Shown here piece after piece: positions 8,544 through 18,092 of a stretch of DNA of 64,000 bases (position 1 is its first letter; each line of letters starts with the position of its first letter). The stretch comes from Helicobacter ganmani (GTDB lineage: Bacteria; Campylobacterota; Campylobacteria; Campylobacterales; Helicobacteraceae). Location of the stretch: contig NZ_NXLS01000003.1 of assembly GCF_003364315.1 (NCBI RefSeq), positions 155,929-219,928 of the forward strand. Reading direction: 5' to 3'. Made by a program: the position numbers and the translations under genes. The notes under the pieces are model-generated. The model saw only the letters and a program-made list of their open reading frames with translations, was not told the origin of the DNA and ran no database searches.

Positions 8544-9443
8544 ATGGAATTTCGCGTGCCTGCAACGAGTGCAAACTTAGGACCGGGCTTTGATAGTTTA
8601 GGACTCGCCTTAAATCTTTATAATCATTTTAGCCTCAAACCCTCCAAATTCACCTCCATTCAAATCCATGGAGAAGGCGCAAAAAATCCTAAATTACGCA
8701 TAGATAATGTGTTTGTTAGAATCTTTAACGAGCAACTTAAAAAGCTAACAGGCAAAACTCTGCATTTTAAATTTACTTTTGACAATTCAATACCTATTTC
8801 GCGCGGTTTGGGGAGTAGTTCAGCAGTTATTATCGGAGCAATTAGTGCGGCTTTTAAAGTCGCTGGGATTCCGTTCCAAAAGCAAGAAATTCTAAATCTC
8901 GCACTTAATTACGAATCCCACCCCGACAATATTACTCCTGCCTGTATGGGAGGATTTAATGTCTGTATGCTCACGCAACGTAAAAATGAAGTGCGTTTTA
9001 TCCATTCGCCTTTGCCCGATTCCATTCAAGCGGTTGTAGTGATTCCAAATCAATCCATTTCAACCCACCTCTCACGGCAAACTTTACCCAAAAAATATAG
9101 CCAAAAAGATGCTGTGTTTAATCTTTCTCACGCAAGTGTGTTGGCAGGTGCTTTTATCACGCAACATTTTGAATTATTGCGCGAAGCAAGTATGGATAGA
9201 TTCCATCAATATTATCGTATGAAACAGATTCCATTGCTTTTTGAAGTGCAAAAATGCGCCCTCTCCTCTGGTGCATTAATGAGCACACTCTCTGGCAGTG
9301 GTTCAACTTTTTTTAATTTATGTTACAAAGACGATAGTGTGCGATTGCATAAAATCTTAAGCCAAAAATTTCCAAAACTCAAAATCTTAATATTAAATTT
9401 TGATAATTTTGGCGTCGTCTTTGATGATGAATTTAAGCTTTAG
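8544..9443 (+). CDS. thrB: Homoserine kinase
   Basis: Phosphorylates homoserine with ATP on the way to threonine. This is a 299-residue GHMP kinase of normal length. It opens with EFRVPATSANLGPGFDSLGLAL and has the GHMP ATP loop PISRGLGSSSAVI at about residues 87-99 and the C-terminal glycine-rich loop LSGSGSTFF. In H. pylori thrB also stands directly upstream of the ylxR-infB operon. The ATG at 8544 follows GGGAAAAGA. Confidence 0.95.
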   Translation: MEFRVPATSANLGPGFDSLGLALNLYNHFSLKPSKFTSIQIHGEGAKNPKLRIDNVFVRIFNEQLKKLTGKTLHFKFTFDNSIPISRGLGSSSAVIIGAISAAFKVAGIPFQKQEILNLALNYESHPDNITPACMGGFNVCMLTQRKNEVRFIHSPLPDSIQAVVVIPNQSISTHLSRQTLPKKYSQKDAVFNLSHASVLAGAFITQHFELLREASMDRFHQYYRMKQIPLLFEVQKCALSSGALMSTLSGSGSTFFNLCYKDDSVRLHKILSQKFPKLKILILNFDNFGVVFDDEFKL

Positions 9444-9445
9444 CT

Positions 9446-9454
9446 TGTTATAAT
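9446..9454 (+). promoter_or_regulatory. Extended -10 promoter at the thrB/ylxR junction
   Basis: TGTTATAAT (TGn plus a perfect TATAAT) begins three bases after the thrB stop. The hexamer ends nine bases before the ylxR ATG at 9464, so initiation 6-8 bases downstream would give an almost leaderless mRNA for the infB operon. Confidence 0.5.
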
Positions 9455-9463
9455 TAGAGCTTT

Positions 9464-9709
9464 ATGTCTAATCCAATTAGAATGTGTATCGTATGTCGGA
9501 ATCGCTTTCCACAAGCACAATTAATCCGTTTGCAATACAAAGATTCTGTGTTGAAATGCCATCAAGGTGCAGGTAGAAGCTTCTATCTCTGCTCTAGTTG
9601 CAAAGAAACACCCAAAGCAAGTGATTCTATCGCAAAGATTTGTAAATTGGATAAAAAACACAAAGAAAATATTAAGTTTGCATTAAAGGAGATTTTTCTG
9701 TATGGATAA
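9464..9709 (+). CDS. YlxR-family (DUF448) nucleic-acid-binding protein
   Basis: Small basic protein of 81 residues. The family signature is present: [20 protein letters not shown], then [14 protein letters not shown]. The Cys pairs C8/C11-like and C-x2-C in the second half are seen, unlike some Gram-positive relatives. YlxR proteins are small RNA-binding or nucleoid-associated regulators and are almost always encoded beside infB, as here. The gene overlaps infB by eight bases. Confidence 0.88.
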   Translation: MSNPIRMCIVCRNRFPQAQLIRLQYKDSVLKCHQGAGRSFYLCSSCKETPKASDSIAKICKLDKKHKENIKFALKEIFLYG

Positions 9710-12458
9710 AATCCGTATTAGTGAGATTGCTAAAGAACTAAGCAAAACAAGCAAAGAAGTTTTACAAAAAGCCCAAGAGTTAGGTTTTGAATCCAAAACT
9801 GCTTCTAGTAGCGTTACAACCGAGCAAGCGGATATATTATATAATTATATTTTATCTGGTGTAAATCCTGTTGCGCAATCTCAAGCAAAAGATTCTAAAG
9901 AAAGCAAAAAAACTGCAAAAACCAAAAAATCTACCGAAGAGACAAAAAGCAAAACACAGAAGAAAAACCAAGAAAAACCAAAAGCTACGGCAACCAAAAC
10001 AACAGGCAAAACCTCTAAAACGCAAAAAGATTCCAAAACAGACACACCAAAAGCTAAAAAAGATTCCGCTAAAGCACTAGAATCAGACTTACAAATCCAA
10101 GAAGATGTTCAAAAAGTTATTCAGGAATTTCAAGATATTTTAGAAGTGCCAGCCGAGGAATCTTTCCAAGAAATAGAAGAAGCCAAACCCACAGAATCCA
10201 ACGCAAGCGAAAGCAAACTTCCTCCGCAAATCTCTCAAGAAAATCCTGCCATTAAACGCACCGGATTAAGAATCATCAAAAAACGCGATGTGCGCGAAAG
10301 TCAAGAAGAAACACCAAAACTAGAATCCTACAAAGAATCTCCACGCACCTTGCAAGATTTGCTTGGCAACCTAGAGGACAATCAGGGACGCAACAAAGAC
10401 AAAAAAAAGAAAAAAGACAAACCAAGTGTGCATACAAGCAAAAATTTGGGACAACAAAAAATAGATTTACTAGACAATAGAGAATTTTATAGCTCCCACG
10501 ACGATGACGAAGAAGATATTATTTTGTTTGACTTAAGCGTGCAAGATGAACGCAATATGGAAGAAGAAGATAATGAACGCAAAGCCACAACCGAGCGCAT
10601 TAAGATTCAAAGACATAATCCCTTTATGGAGCAAGGTAGCACACGAAGGTCTAGTCGCAAAAAAGCTCCCAAAGCGCAAAAAACACAAGAAACAATTAGC
10701 GGTATTGTAAAGATTCCAGAGGAAATTCGCGCCTATGAATTTGCTGAAAAAGTTGGTAGAAGCACAAGTGAAGTCATCAAAGTGCTTTTTGGTCTTGGAA
10801 TGATGGTAACCAAAAATGACTTTTTAGAAAAAGATGCAATTGAGATTCTAGCTGAAGAGTTTGGAATCCAAATAGAATTAATCAACAATGCAGAAGAGCT
10901 AGATTACACACAACTAGAAGAGAACAATGACAATGAAAAAGACTTGATTACGCGTGCGCCAGTTGTTACAATTATGGGGCATGTTGATCACGGCAAAACT
11001 TCCTTGTTAGATTACATCAGAAATACCAAAATAGCCCACGGAGAAGCGGGCGGAATCACACAGCATATTGGTGCTTATACGATTAACAAAAATGGCAAAC
11101 AAATCACTTTTATTGATACTCCCGGACACGAAGCATTCAGTGAAATGCGTGCAAGAGGGGCGCAGGCAACTGATATTGCAATCATTGTAATTGCCGCAGA
11201 CGACGGTGTGAAACCCCAAACAATTGAAGCCTTAAACCACGCTAAAGCTGCCAATGCTCCTATTATCATTGCAGTAAATAAAATTGATAAACCAGAAGCA
11301 AACCCAGACAAGCTCAAAGCAGAAGCTGCGGAACTCGGTTTTACTCCGCTAGAATGGGGAGGAAATTATGAGTTTGTCCATATTTCCGCTAAAAGTGGAG
11401 AAGGAATTGATGACTTGCTAGAAACGATTTTATTACAAGCAGAAATTTTAGAACTTAAAGCCAATCCTAACAAATCTGCGCGTGCAGTTGTGATTGAAAG
11501 TAGCCTTGAAAAAGGCAAAGGACCTGTTGCCACATTGATTGTCCAAAATGGAACTTTGCATATAGGGGATAGTATTATCGCTGACACTGCTTTTGGGCGC
11601 GTTCGAGCTATTAGTGATGATTTGGGCAAATCCATTCACAGCATTCCTCCTTCAGGCGTGGGAGTAATCACGGGCTTAAATGAAGTGCCACCTGCTGGCT
11701 CTATCCTCCTTGCGGTAGAAAATGACAATATTGCACGAGATTATGCACAAAAACGTGCGGCACACTTGCGTCAAAAAGAACTTTCGCATTCTACAAAAGT
11801 TTCTTTTGATGAGCTTAGCTCTATGGTAGCACAAGGGCAGCTCAAAAACCTGCCCGCCATTATCAAAGCAGACACACAAGGAAGCTTAGAGGCAATTCGC
11901 GGAAGCTTAGAAAAACTACAAAACGAGGAAGTGAAAGTCAATATTATTCATAAGGGTGTGGGCGGAATCACAGAAAGCGACTTGGCTCTTGCGGGGGCAA
12001 GTGCGAATTGTGTGATTTTAGGATTCAATGTGCGTCCAACAGGAAGCGTAAAAAATAAGGCGAAAGAACTTGGAATCCAAATCAAAACCTATTCCATTAT
12101 TTATTCGCTTTTAGACGATATTAAAGCCTTGCTTGGCGGCTTGCTCTCACCTGTTTTAGAAGAAGAAAACACCGGACAAGCGGAAGTGCGCGAGACTTTC
12201 AATATTGCCAAAGTCGGAACGATTGCCGGTTGCTTCGTAACTGATGGCGTAATTCAAAGAGGAATCAAGGTGCGCTTAATCCGCAATGGTGTCGTGATTC
12301 ATAATGGCAACATTACTTCACTCAAACGTTTTAAAGATGATGCACGCGAAGTGGCAAAAGGCTTTGAATGTGGAATTATGCTAGAAGATTACAACGACAT
12401 TCAAGTCGGCGATGTCTTTGAAACCTATAAAGAAGTGGAAAAACAAAGGACGCTTTAA
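9702..12458 (+). CDS. infB: Translation initiation factor IF-2
   Basis: GTPase that places initiator fMet-tRNA on the ribosome. The 918-residue protein has an IF2-N domain ([19 protein letters not shown]) at residues 3-50, a long Lys/Glu/Thr/Ser-rich linker to about 320, a second N-type domain ([20 protein letters not shown]), then the G domain from about 420. GTP motifs are GHVDHGKTS (about 426), DTPGHEAF and NKID. Domains II, III and the C-terminal tRNA-binding domain follow to the end. Overlaps at both ends with ylxR and rbfA place it within one operon. Confidence 0.98.
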   Translation: MDKIRISEIAKELSKTSKEVLQKAQELGFESKTASSSVTTEQADILYNYILSGVNPVAQSQAKDSKESKKTAKTKKSTEETKSKTQKKNQEKPKATATKTTGKTSKTQKDSKTDTPKAKKDSAKALESDLQIQEDVQKVIQEFQDILEVPAEESFQEIEEAKPTESNASESKLPPQISQENPAIKRTGLRIIKKRDVRESQEETPKLESYKESPRTLQDLLGNLEDNQGRNKDKKKKKDKPSVHTSKNLGQQKIDLLDNREFYSSHDDDEEDIILFDLSVQDERNMEEEDNERKATTERIKIQRHNPFMEQGSTRRSSRKKAPKAQKTQETISGIVKIPEEIRAYEFAEKVGRSTSEVIKVLFGLGMMVTKNDFLEKDAIEILAEEFGIQIELINNAEELDYTQLEENNDNEKDLITRAPVVTIMGHVDHGKTSLLDYIRNTKIAHGEAGGITQHIGAYTINKNGKQITFIDTPGHEAFSEMRARGAQATDIAIIVIAADDGVKPQTIEALNHAKAANAPIIIAVNKIDKPEANPDKLKAEAAELGFTPLEWGGNYEFVHISAKSGEGIDDLLETILLQAEILELKANPNKSARAVVIESSLEKGKGPVATLIVQNGTLHIGDSIIADTAFGRVRAISDDLGKSIHSIPPSGVGVITGLNEVPPAGSILLAVENDNIARDYAQKRAAHLRQKELSHSTKVSFDELSSMVAQGQLKNLPAIIKADTQGSLEAIRGSLEKLQNEEVKVNIIHKGVGGITESDLALAGASANCVILGFNVRPTGSVKNKAKELGIQIKTYSIIYSLLDDIKALLGGLLSPVLEEENTGQAEVRETFNIAKVGTIAGCFVTDGVIQRGIKVRLIRNGVVIHNGNITSLKRFKDDAREVAKGFECGIMLEDYNDIQVGDVFETYKEVEKQRTL

Positions 12459-12841
12459 TGCAAGACATTAAGCTTGCTCGCACACAATCTTTACTGAAAG
12501 AGATTCTACCAAGTGCATTAGCAAACCTCAATGACACGCGCCTAAATTCTCTCAATGTAATAGAGGTTAAATGTTCGCGTGGTAAATATTTTGCCGAAGT
12601 TTTCCTAAACGCTCCTTTTGCAACCCAACAAGAAAAAGCAGAGATTCTAACCCAACTCAAAAAAGCACGCGGAATTATCAAGGAATATTGCTTAGAAGAA
12701 ACGGGCTGGTTTCGTTGTCCAGACTTCAAATTTAGCTTTGACACAACCTTAGAACAAGAAAATCGTTTGGATAAAATCTTTGATACACTCCAAAAAGAGC
12801 GCGAAAGCAAACAAAAGGGGAAAAATGACACTTGCTCCTGA
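12458..12841 (+). CDS. rbfA: 30S ribosome-binding factor A
   Basis: Late 30S maturation factor that binds near the 5' helix of 16S rRNA. The 127 residues match the small KH-type fold in length and order: an N-terminal helix (ARTQSLLKEILPSALANL), strand LNVIEVKCSRGKYFAEVFL, and a C-terminal part (CPDFKFSFDTTLEQENRLDKIFD) with the typical P-x-xxF-x-x-D and final helix. It shares one base with the infB stop and overlaps rimP by 17 bases. Confidence 0.92.
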   Translation: MQDIKLARTQSLLKEILPSALANLNDTRLNSLNVIEVKCSRGKYFAEVFLNAPFATQQEKAEILTQLKKARGIIKEYCLEETGWFRCPDFKFSFDTTLEQENRLDKIFDTLQKERESKQKGKNDTCS

Positions 12842-13283
12842 TTTAGAAATCAAAATCAAAATATTAATAGAAAGTCTAGGTTTTACTCTTTATGATATTT
12901 TTAATATTAAAGAAAATGAGAATCAGATTTTGCGTATTTGTATCACAAAGTCAAATAGAGAGGATTCCGCTAGTGTAACACTTGAAGATTGCCAAGAAGT
13001 AAGCCTTGCTCTTTCGCCTTTGCTAGATGTTGAAATGCCAAATTCTGAAAAGTATTTTTTAGAAGTTAGTTCACCCGGAATTGAACGCACGCTTAGAACC
13101 CTTGCACATTATCAAAACGCCATAGGAGAACTTGTCAAAATCAAAACCATAAACAAAAAAGAATTCAAAGGCAAACTTTTACAAGTGAATCAAAACACTC
13201 TTACCCTAGAAGATACTCAAGCAAATATGCAAATAATCCCACTAGAGTCTATCAAAAAAGCTCAAACCTACTTTGAATGGTAG
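12825..13283 (+). CDS. rimP: Ribosome maturation factor RimP
   Basis: Assists early 30S assembly. I chose ATG 12825 (MTLAPDLEIKI), preceded by AAAAGGGG, rather than an upstream frame opening at 12780 that would lie deeper in rbfA. The resulting 152 residues are typical. Landmarks are the N-terminal helix and strand GFTLYDIFNI, the SVTLEDCQEVSLALSPLLD segment and YFLEVSSPGIERTL, the best conserved RimP motif. The C-terminal SH3-like domain follows. It overlaps rbfA upstream and ribD downstream. Confidence 0.93.
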   Translation: MTLAPDLEIKIKILIESLGFTLYDIFNIKENENQILRICITKSNREDSASVTLEDCQEVSLALSPLLDVEMPNSEKYFLEVSSPGIERTLRTLAHYQNAIGELVKIKTINKKEFKGKLLQVNQNTLTLEDTQANMQIIPLESIKKAQTYFEW

Positions 13284-14368
13284 TCTCTCACGTGCAAAAT
13301 ATAGGCACAGATGAATTTTATTTGAATCTTTGCTTGCAAAGTGCGTGGCAAAACCAACTCATCACACTGCCAAATCCCGCTGTAAGCGCACTCATATTAG
13401 ACCAATATGGCACAATTTTAAGCCTAGAATCGCACCAAGAATGTGGCAAACCACACGCAGAAGTGCTTGCTCTTCAAAAAGCCTATGCAAAACTAAGCGG
13501 CGATTGTGAAATCTTGCGACTAAGCGATTCTGCGCAAATCCATCAGTATTTGCTCAAATGCTCCCAAAATCTTTTTAATAAGACTACGATTTATGTCAGC
13601 CTAGAACCTTGCGGTAGTCATAAATGCGGTAGAACTCCCTCTTGCACAAGTCTTTTAAAAGCACTAAAACCAAAACGCATTATTATTGCCACACAAGATA
13701 GAAGCCAAAACGCTAAAGGCGGGGCGGAGGAACTAGAACAATGCGGAATCCCTGTAACAAAAGCTTGGGAAACAAAAAACTTAACTTCCATTCATCAATG
13801 CGCAAACTCTCTCTTGTATCCCTTCAATGCCCTGCAAACAAAAGGGCGATTCTTACTCTACAAATATGCTTGCAGGCTAGATGGTAGCATTAATGGCGGA
13901 CAAATCAGCTCAAAAGCAGCCCAAAGCAAAATGCACGATTATCGCGCAAAAGCAGATTTTTTGCTCCTTTCTGGCAAAACAATAAGAGAAGATAAGCCGA
14001 CACTTGATGCAAGATTTGCAAGTTTGGAATCCAAACGCCCTCCAAATATCTTAATATTAACGCGTGATAATAATTTCTCTACTGATGCACCACTTTTTGA
14101 TATACCAAACAGAGAGGTAAAAATATTAAATCAAATAAACCCTACATTACAAAATATTAATGGGTTTATAATGTGTGAGGGCGGAGCAGAACTCCTAAGT
14201 GCATTACAGCCACATATAGATATGCTTCTTGTGATTTTACAACCAAGCTTTAATGCAGATTTTACTCTCACAATGCACCTAAGACTCTCCTTTCATCTTG
14301 TCCATAGTATGCAAATAGGAGAAGATTTGTTTTTATGGCTTTTACCCAAAAATCAACCAATGCTTTAA
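13277..14368 (+). CDS. ribD: Bifunctional riboflavin deaminase/reductase
   Basis: Catalyses the deamination and ribosyl reduction steps of riboflavin synthesis. Residues 1-160 form the CMP/dCMP-type deaminase domain with Zn motif CGKPHAEVL (His60, Glu62) and EPCGSHKCGRTPSC (Cys112, Cys123). This second motif has two more residues between the Cys than the common PCSHxGRTPPC form. Residues 185-363 are the reductase domain (YKYACRLDGSINGG, SGKTIREDKPTLDAR). The N-terminus is an ATG overlapping the rimP stop by seven bases; a GTG two codons on is possible. It is the last gene of the thrB-infB run and converges on the LysR gene. Confidence 0.93.
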   Translation: MVVSHVQNIGTDEFYLNLCLQSAWQNQLITLPNPAVSALILDQYGTILSLESHQECGKPHAEVLALQKAYAKLSGDCEILRLSDSAQIHQYLLKCSQNLFNKTTIYVSLEPCGSHKCGRTPSCTSLLKALKPKRIIIATQDRSQNAKGGAEELEQCGIPVTKAWETKNLTSIHQCANSLLYPFNALQTKGRFLLYKYACRLDGSINGGQISSKAAQSKMHDYRAKADFLLLSGKTIREDKPTLDARFASLESKRPPNILILTRDNNFSTDAPLFDIPNREVKILNQINPTLQNINGFIMCEGGAELLSALQPHIDMLLVILQPSFNADFTLTMHLRLSFHLVHSMQIGEDLFLWLLPKNQPML

Positions 14369-14429
14369 TTCTTTGCATTTGTATCCCTAATGAGCAAAAC
14401 AATCCGCTGCGTCCTTTGCAAGATTCCAT

Positions 14430-15329
14430 TTATTGCTTGCTTTGCTCCAAAACATATTCCTCAAATTTTAACAAAATTGGATTATGAAGCTGACTTCGAC
14501 GCTTAAGCGAATAAAAAGATTGCTCTAGGGGTAAATTTTTAATTTTAATGGGGAATAAGACTTTATTTTCTAACTCTTTTCTAATAGCAATTTCAGAAAA
14601 GACAGACAATGCGCCCTCACAAATCACCAAATCCTTAATTGCTGTTGTGCAATTTAGCTCAATAAAAATTGGAATCTCAACCCCGAGTTTTGCCAAAGCA
14701 CCCACAAATTGTTCCCTCTGCCCCGAACCATATTCTCTCAAAATCCACATCTTGTCTAGTAAATCCTTAATGTCCCTTGTGCGCGAGGCGAGAATAAAAT
14801 CATTGCTCGCCACAATCAAAGAATCCGTATGCAACATTTCACTCACCAACCCTTCGGTGCTCGCATATTGCGAAGAAATATCTCCCTCTACAAGTGCCAA
14901 ATCCACCGCACCTTTTTTGATTTGTTCAAAACATTCCTTAAAATGGGCAACCTGTAATTTCAGCCTAACTTTTCTGTGTGTTTTGGCAAACTCAAAAACA
15001 ATTTTAGGCAAAAAATATTCACTAATTGTATGCGTTGCAACAATACTTAATTCTCCTGTAATCTCTTGAGAATCTGTGCGCTCCAAACTCTCAAGACTTG
15101 CATAATATCCTTGCACTACCTCTAGCCACATTCCGCCTAGAAATAATGCTCTTGAAGTTGGCACTAGCTTCTTTCCAATGCGTTCAAAAAGCGGAAAACC
15201 CGCAAGTTTTTCTAATCGCTTCACCACTATGGATACATTAGGTTGTGAGATAGAGAATCGTTCGGCTGTTTGTGTAGGACTTTTACTCTTTAACAAATCT
15301 AAAAATATCTCTAAATCCTTAATTTTCAT
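14430..15329 (-). CDS. LysR-family transcriptional regulator
   Basis: DNA-binding regulator with the usual two-part form: winged helix-turn-helix at residues 1-60 (IKDLEIFLDLLKSKSPTQTA, ISQPNVSIVVKRLEKLAGF, LFERIGKKLVPT) and a periplasmic-binding-like effector domain from about 85. I chose the ATG at 15329 (MKIKDLE), with AGGGG upstream, over one six codons earlier. About 299 residues is normal. Its start lies inside the end of rsmD. The effector is unknown. LysR proteins are rare in Helicobacter, so the target set may be small. Confidence 0.9.
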   Translation of the reverse strand: MKIKDLEIFLDLLKSKSPTQTAERFSISQPNVSIVVKRLEKLAGFPLFERIGKKLVPTSRALFLGGMWLEVVQGYYASLESLERTDSQEITGELSIVATHTISEYFLPKIVFEFAKTHRKVRLKLQVAHFKECFEQIKKGAVDLALVEGDISSQYASTEGLVSEMLHTDSLIVASNDFILASRTRDIKDLLDKMWILREYGSGQREQFVGALAKLGVEIPIFIELNCTTAIKDLVICEGALSVFSEIAIRKELENKVLFPIKIKNLPLEQSFYSLKRRSQLHNPILLKFEEYVLEQSKQ

Positions 15330-15927
15330 TTTGCACCCCTGATTCAAAATAGCTCAAAGAACTCCTACCAAATTTCTTCGTTTTTATGAGCGTAAAACTA
15401 CCAATATGCGTTGGAATCTCCAAAGAGGAAATATGCTCCAACACAAGCAAATCAAAAAGATTTTTATCCAAATCCTCTATCATTTGATAACATCTTTCGT
15501 AAATATCTTGCATTGTGTTGCGCACATTAAAAGGTGGGTCAATATATCCAATACTAGGGGATTTCAATATTTTCAAAGCAAGCTTATAATGATTAAAAGT
15601 ATCGCCCAAGAAGACACGATAGTTTTCATTGTTTTGACAAGTACTTTGCAAATTTGCTTTTAAAATCTCGCAAGCCTTTTTATCACTCTCAAAAAACAAT
15701 GCAAATCTTGCTCCACGACTAAGTGCTTCTATCCCGATACTTCCGCTCCCGGCAAAAAATTCTACAAAACTTGCTCCCACAATGCCACTATTTAAAGTAT
15801 TAAAAAACGATTCCTTTAGAATTGCTTTAGAAGAGCGCGTCGTATCCAAAGAAGCCATTTGCAACTTGCGTCCCTTATAGATTCCACCTAAAATTCTCAA
15901 GGTAGATTTGGGAGGATTTTTAAGCAT
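15319..15927 (-). CDS. rsmD: 16S rRNA m2G966 methyltransferase
   Basis: Methylates G966 of 16S rRNA using S-adenosylmethionine. I chose the ATG at 15927 (MLKNPPKSTLRILGG), with AAGGGCAAAA just upstream; a longer reading frame exists but would run into the neighbour. About 202 residues is normal. Family motifs are RILGGIYKGRKL, TRSSKAILKESFFNTL, the SAM loop FVEFFAGSGSIGIEALSRGA, and the catalytic IDPPF. It overlaps the LysR gene downstream by 11 bases and the receiver-like gene upstream by eight. Confidence 0.92.
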   Translation of the reverse strand: MLKNPPKSTLRILGGIYKGRKLQMASLDTTRSSKAILKESFFNTLNSGIVGASFVEFFAGSGSIGIEALSRGARFALFFESDKKACEILKANLQSTCQNNENYRVFLGDTFNHYKLALKILKSPSIGYIDPPFNVRNTMQDIYERCYQMIEDLDKNLFDLLVLEHISSLEIPTHIGSFTLIKTKKFGRSSLSYFESGVQNEN

Positions 15928-16396
15928 TTTTGCCCTTATAATGCTCCAAAACAATCGTTTGAATTTCTTTTGCAAAACTGCGTAAAACTTCCTCAATTTT
16001 CGTATTCAAATCAGAATCCTCAAAAAGAGGCGGAATCTCTTGCTTTAAATTATCCAAACGATTAAAATCACCAAAACCACTAGAGCTTGACTTAATAAAA
16101 TCCTCTCCTTGCAAATCCTGATAACTCCTAGATTCCTCATTTTGCGATTCTTGCATTGCTCTGCCTCTGATTTTTCTATCAAAAGCCTCTAGTTCTTGTA
16201 GTAGAATTTCTCGCGTAAAAGGAATCTTAAGGTTTGCCTCCTCAAAATCTCCGATTAAGAATACAGGTTTTTGGGATTCTACAAGTTGTGTCGCGACGAC
16301 AAAATCACAAAGCTTATAACTTGTAAGATATTCCTTTAAATACATCTCCAAACTGCGGTCTAACAACAAAGAATCGCAAATCAGCGCAATTTTCAT
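15920..16396 (-). CDS. Receiver-like protein of unknown function
   Basis: I do not recognise this 158-residue protein. Residues 1-75 resemble a degenerate response-regulator receiver: strand MKIALICDS, a helix, a central strand FVVATQLVES, PVFLIGDFEE and a conserved-looking K-x-PFT followed by a helix. The phosphorylatable Asp is not clear. A polar, Ser/Glu/Gln-rich linker (85-130) leads to an amphipathic C-terminal helix (KIEEVLRSFAKEIQTIVLEHY). It is divergent from aroQ and overlaps rsmD, suggesting one transcript with rsmD and the LysR gene. Confidence 0.6.
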   Translation of the reverse strand: MKIALICDSLLLDRSLEMYLKEYLTSYKLCDFVVATQLVESQKPVFLIGDFEEANLKIPFTREILLQELEAFDRKIRGRAMQESQNEESRSYQDLQGEDFIKSSSSGFGDFNRLDNLKQEIPPLFEDSDLNTKIEEVLRSFAKEIQTIVLEHYKGKNA

Positions 16397-16502
16397 AATA
16401 GAATCCTTACAAAATATTTTATCAATTATAGCGGAATCTTTACAAAAATTTTAGAATTTTTATCAAGCTTAAGCGCAAAATTCTTGCATTTAGAATCTTT
16501 TT

Positions 16503-16511
16503 TGCTATAAT
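16503..16511 (+). promoter_or_regulatory. Extended -10 promoter for the aroQ-flagellar run
   Basis: TGCTATAAT lies 24 bases before the aroQ ATG at 16536, which has AAGGAG as ribosome site. It is the only clear promoter before a series of closely packed genes reaching ruvX at 25.7 kb. Confidence 0.6.
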
Positions 16512-16535
16512 TTAAAAATTTTAAAAGGAGCAAAA

Positions 16536-17030
16536 ATGAAAGCAATGGTAATCCAAGGTCCCAATCTCAATATGCTAGGGATTCGCGACCCGCGTATCTA
16601 TGGACCAGCAAAGCTTGAAACAATCCACCAAAACATCAAACAACACGCTGAACAAATCGGCTTAGAGGTGGATTTTTTTCAAAGCAATTTTGAAGGCGAA
16701 ATCGTAGATAAAATCCAAGAATGCTTAGGACAATACGATGGAATTATTATCAATCCCGCCGCTTACTCACACACTTCTGTTGCGATTCGGGACGCAATTT
16801 CTGCTGTCAATTTACCAACGATTGAAGTGCATATTAGCAATATTCACTCAAGAGAAGATTTCCGACACAAAAGCTTAACTGCTGCGGTATGCGCTGGCGT
16901 TATTGCGGGCTTTGGTCCAATGGGTTATCATCTTGCTTTACAAGGACTTGTTCAGATTCTCACTGAATTAAACGCAATCAAAGAAGCGCGCAAGCAAGCG
17001 GCTGCACAAAACGCACAACCCCAACAATAA
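16536..17030 (+). CDS. aroQ: 3-dehydroquinate dehydratase, type II
   Basis: Third step of the shikimate pathway. The 164 residues contain all type II hallmarks: [18 protein letters not shown] with the active-site loop Tyr, [16 protein letters not shown], and [17 protein letters not shown] with the catalytic His. The tail after residue 150 is a short Ala/Gln-rich extension. aroQ followed by pepQ, folK, flhF and flhG matches my recollection of the H. pylori order. A strong AAGGAG precedes the ATG. Confidence 0.96.
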   Translation: MKAMVIQGPNLNMLGIRDPRIYGPAKLETIHQNIKQHAEQIGLEVDFFQSNFEGEIVDKIQECLGQYDGIIINPAAYSHTSVAIRDAISAVNLPTIEVHISNIHSREDFRHKSLTAAVCAGVIAGFGPMGYHLALQGLVQILTELNAIKEARKQAAAQNAQPQQ

Positions 17031-17047
17031 CACCCTAGGAGGGCAAA

Positions 17048-18091
17048 TTGGAAAACTTTATCATCAAAGACGAAAATGCCCTTTATTTTGAAGTGGGTTA
17101 TAGTTGCGATAACGCTCTTTTTATCGCTTATGGCAAGCAGGGCTATTTCATTACCGATGGACGTTATCAAACCGAGGCGCAAGAGTCTATCAAGCAAGAC
17201 AAATATGCTGTGGAGATTCTTATTTCTCGTAATCTTATTCGCACTGCACGTGCAATTTTCAAAAAATACGAAAAATCCACCTTTTACTTCAATCCACAAG
17301 AATTTTCAGTATTTGCATTTGAAAAGCTAAAAAATAATCTTAAAATTAACTTTATTCCTAAACTAAACTTTCACCAAGAAAAACGAATCCTCAAAACTGC
17401 ACAAGAAATAGAGCTTTTACACCATTCTCAAAAGCTCAACTTCAAAGCTTTTGCCAAGTTTGCGCAATTCCTTAGCGAAAAGGGTGTAGATTGCGAAGAA
17501 TCTTACCTTCATTTCAAAACGCAAGAATTTTTGAGTAAGCAAGGTAAATTTGATTTAAGCTTCAATCCCATTGTAGGAATCAACAAAAATGCTGCAAAAC
17601 CGCACGCCCTGCCCTCAAACGACAAATTGCAAAAAGGTGATTTATTGCTTTTTGATGCGGGATTGAAATACAAACGTTATTGCTCTGATATGACACGTAC
17701 AGGGTATTTTGGCAAAAATGGAATCTGTTTTTCTAAAGAACAAAAATTCAAAAACAAAGAGTTGCAAAAAATCTATGACATTGTGCTAAAAGCCCAAGAA
17801 TGTGCAATCAAAGGCGCAAAAGTAGGAATGCTTGCCTGCGAAGTAGATGCTCTTGCGCGTAATGTGATTGAAAAAGCGGGATATGGCAAATATTTCGTGC
17901 ATTCCACAGGACACGGAATCGGACTAGATATCCACGAGTTGCCTGTCATTTCGGCACGCTCTCAAACGATTCTGCAAGAAAGTATGGTATTTTCTATTGA
18001 GCCGGGCATTTATATTCCCCATCATTATGGCGTGCGCATTGAAGATTTAGTCGTATTACAAAGAGATGGTGCGCGTGTGCTTGGAATCTAA
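17048..18091 (+). CDS. pepQ: M24-family Xaa-Pro aminopeptidase/dipeptidase
   Basis: Metallopeptidase that removes N-terminal residues before proline or splits Xaa-Pro dipeptides. The N-terminal creatinase-like domain covers about 1-115. The pita-bread domain holds the five metal ligands: Asp in LLFDAGLKY, Asp in CSDMTRTGYF, His in HSTGHGIGLDIHELP, Glu in SIEPGIYIP and Glu in VRIEDLVV. The start is TTG at 17048, chosen because AGGAGGG stands just before it and because an ATG would trim the first domain. The length, 347 residues, is typical. Peptidase subtype is not decided. Confidence 0.88.
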   Translation: MENFIIKDENALYFEVGYSCDNALFIAYGKQGYFITDGRYQTEAQESIKQDKYAVEILISRNLIRTARAIFKKYEKSTFYFNPQEFSVFAFEKLKNNLKINFIPKLNFHQEKRILKTAQEIELLHHSQKLNFKAFAKFAQFLSEKGVDCEESYLHFKTQEFLSKQGKFDLSFNPIVGINKNAAKPHALPSNDKLQKGDLLLFDAGLKYKRYCSDMTRTGYFGKNGICFSKEQKFKNKELQKIYDIVLKAQECAIKGAKVGMLACEVDALARNVIEKAGYGKYFVHSTGHGIGLDIHELPVISARSQTILQESMVFSIEPGIYIPHHYGVRIEDLVVLQRDGARVLGI

Positions 18092-18092
18092 A

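Noticed and set aside
12376..12831. A 151-codon minus-strand open frame
   Set aside because: It is antisense to the end of infB and to rbfA, both clear genes, and shows no recognisable motif.
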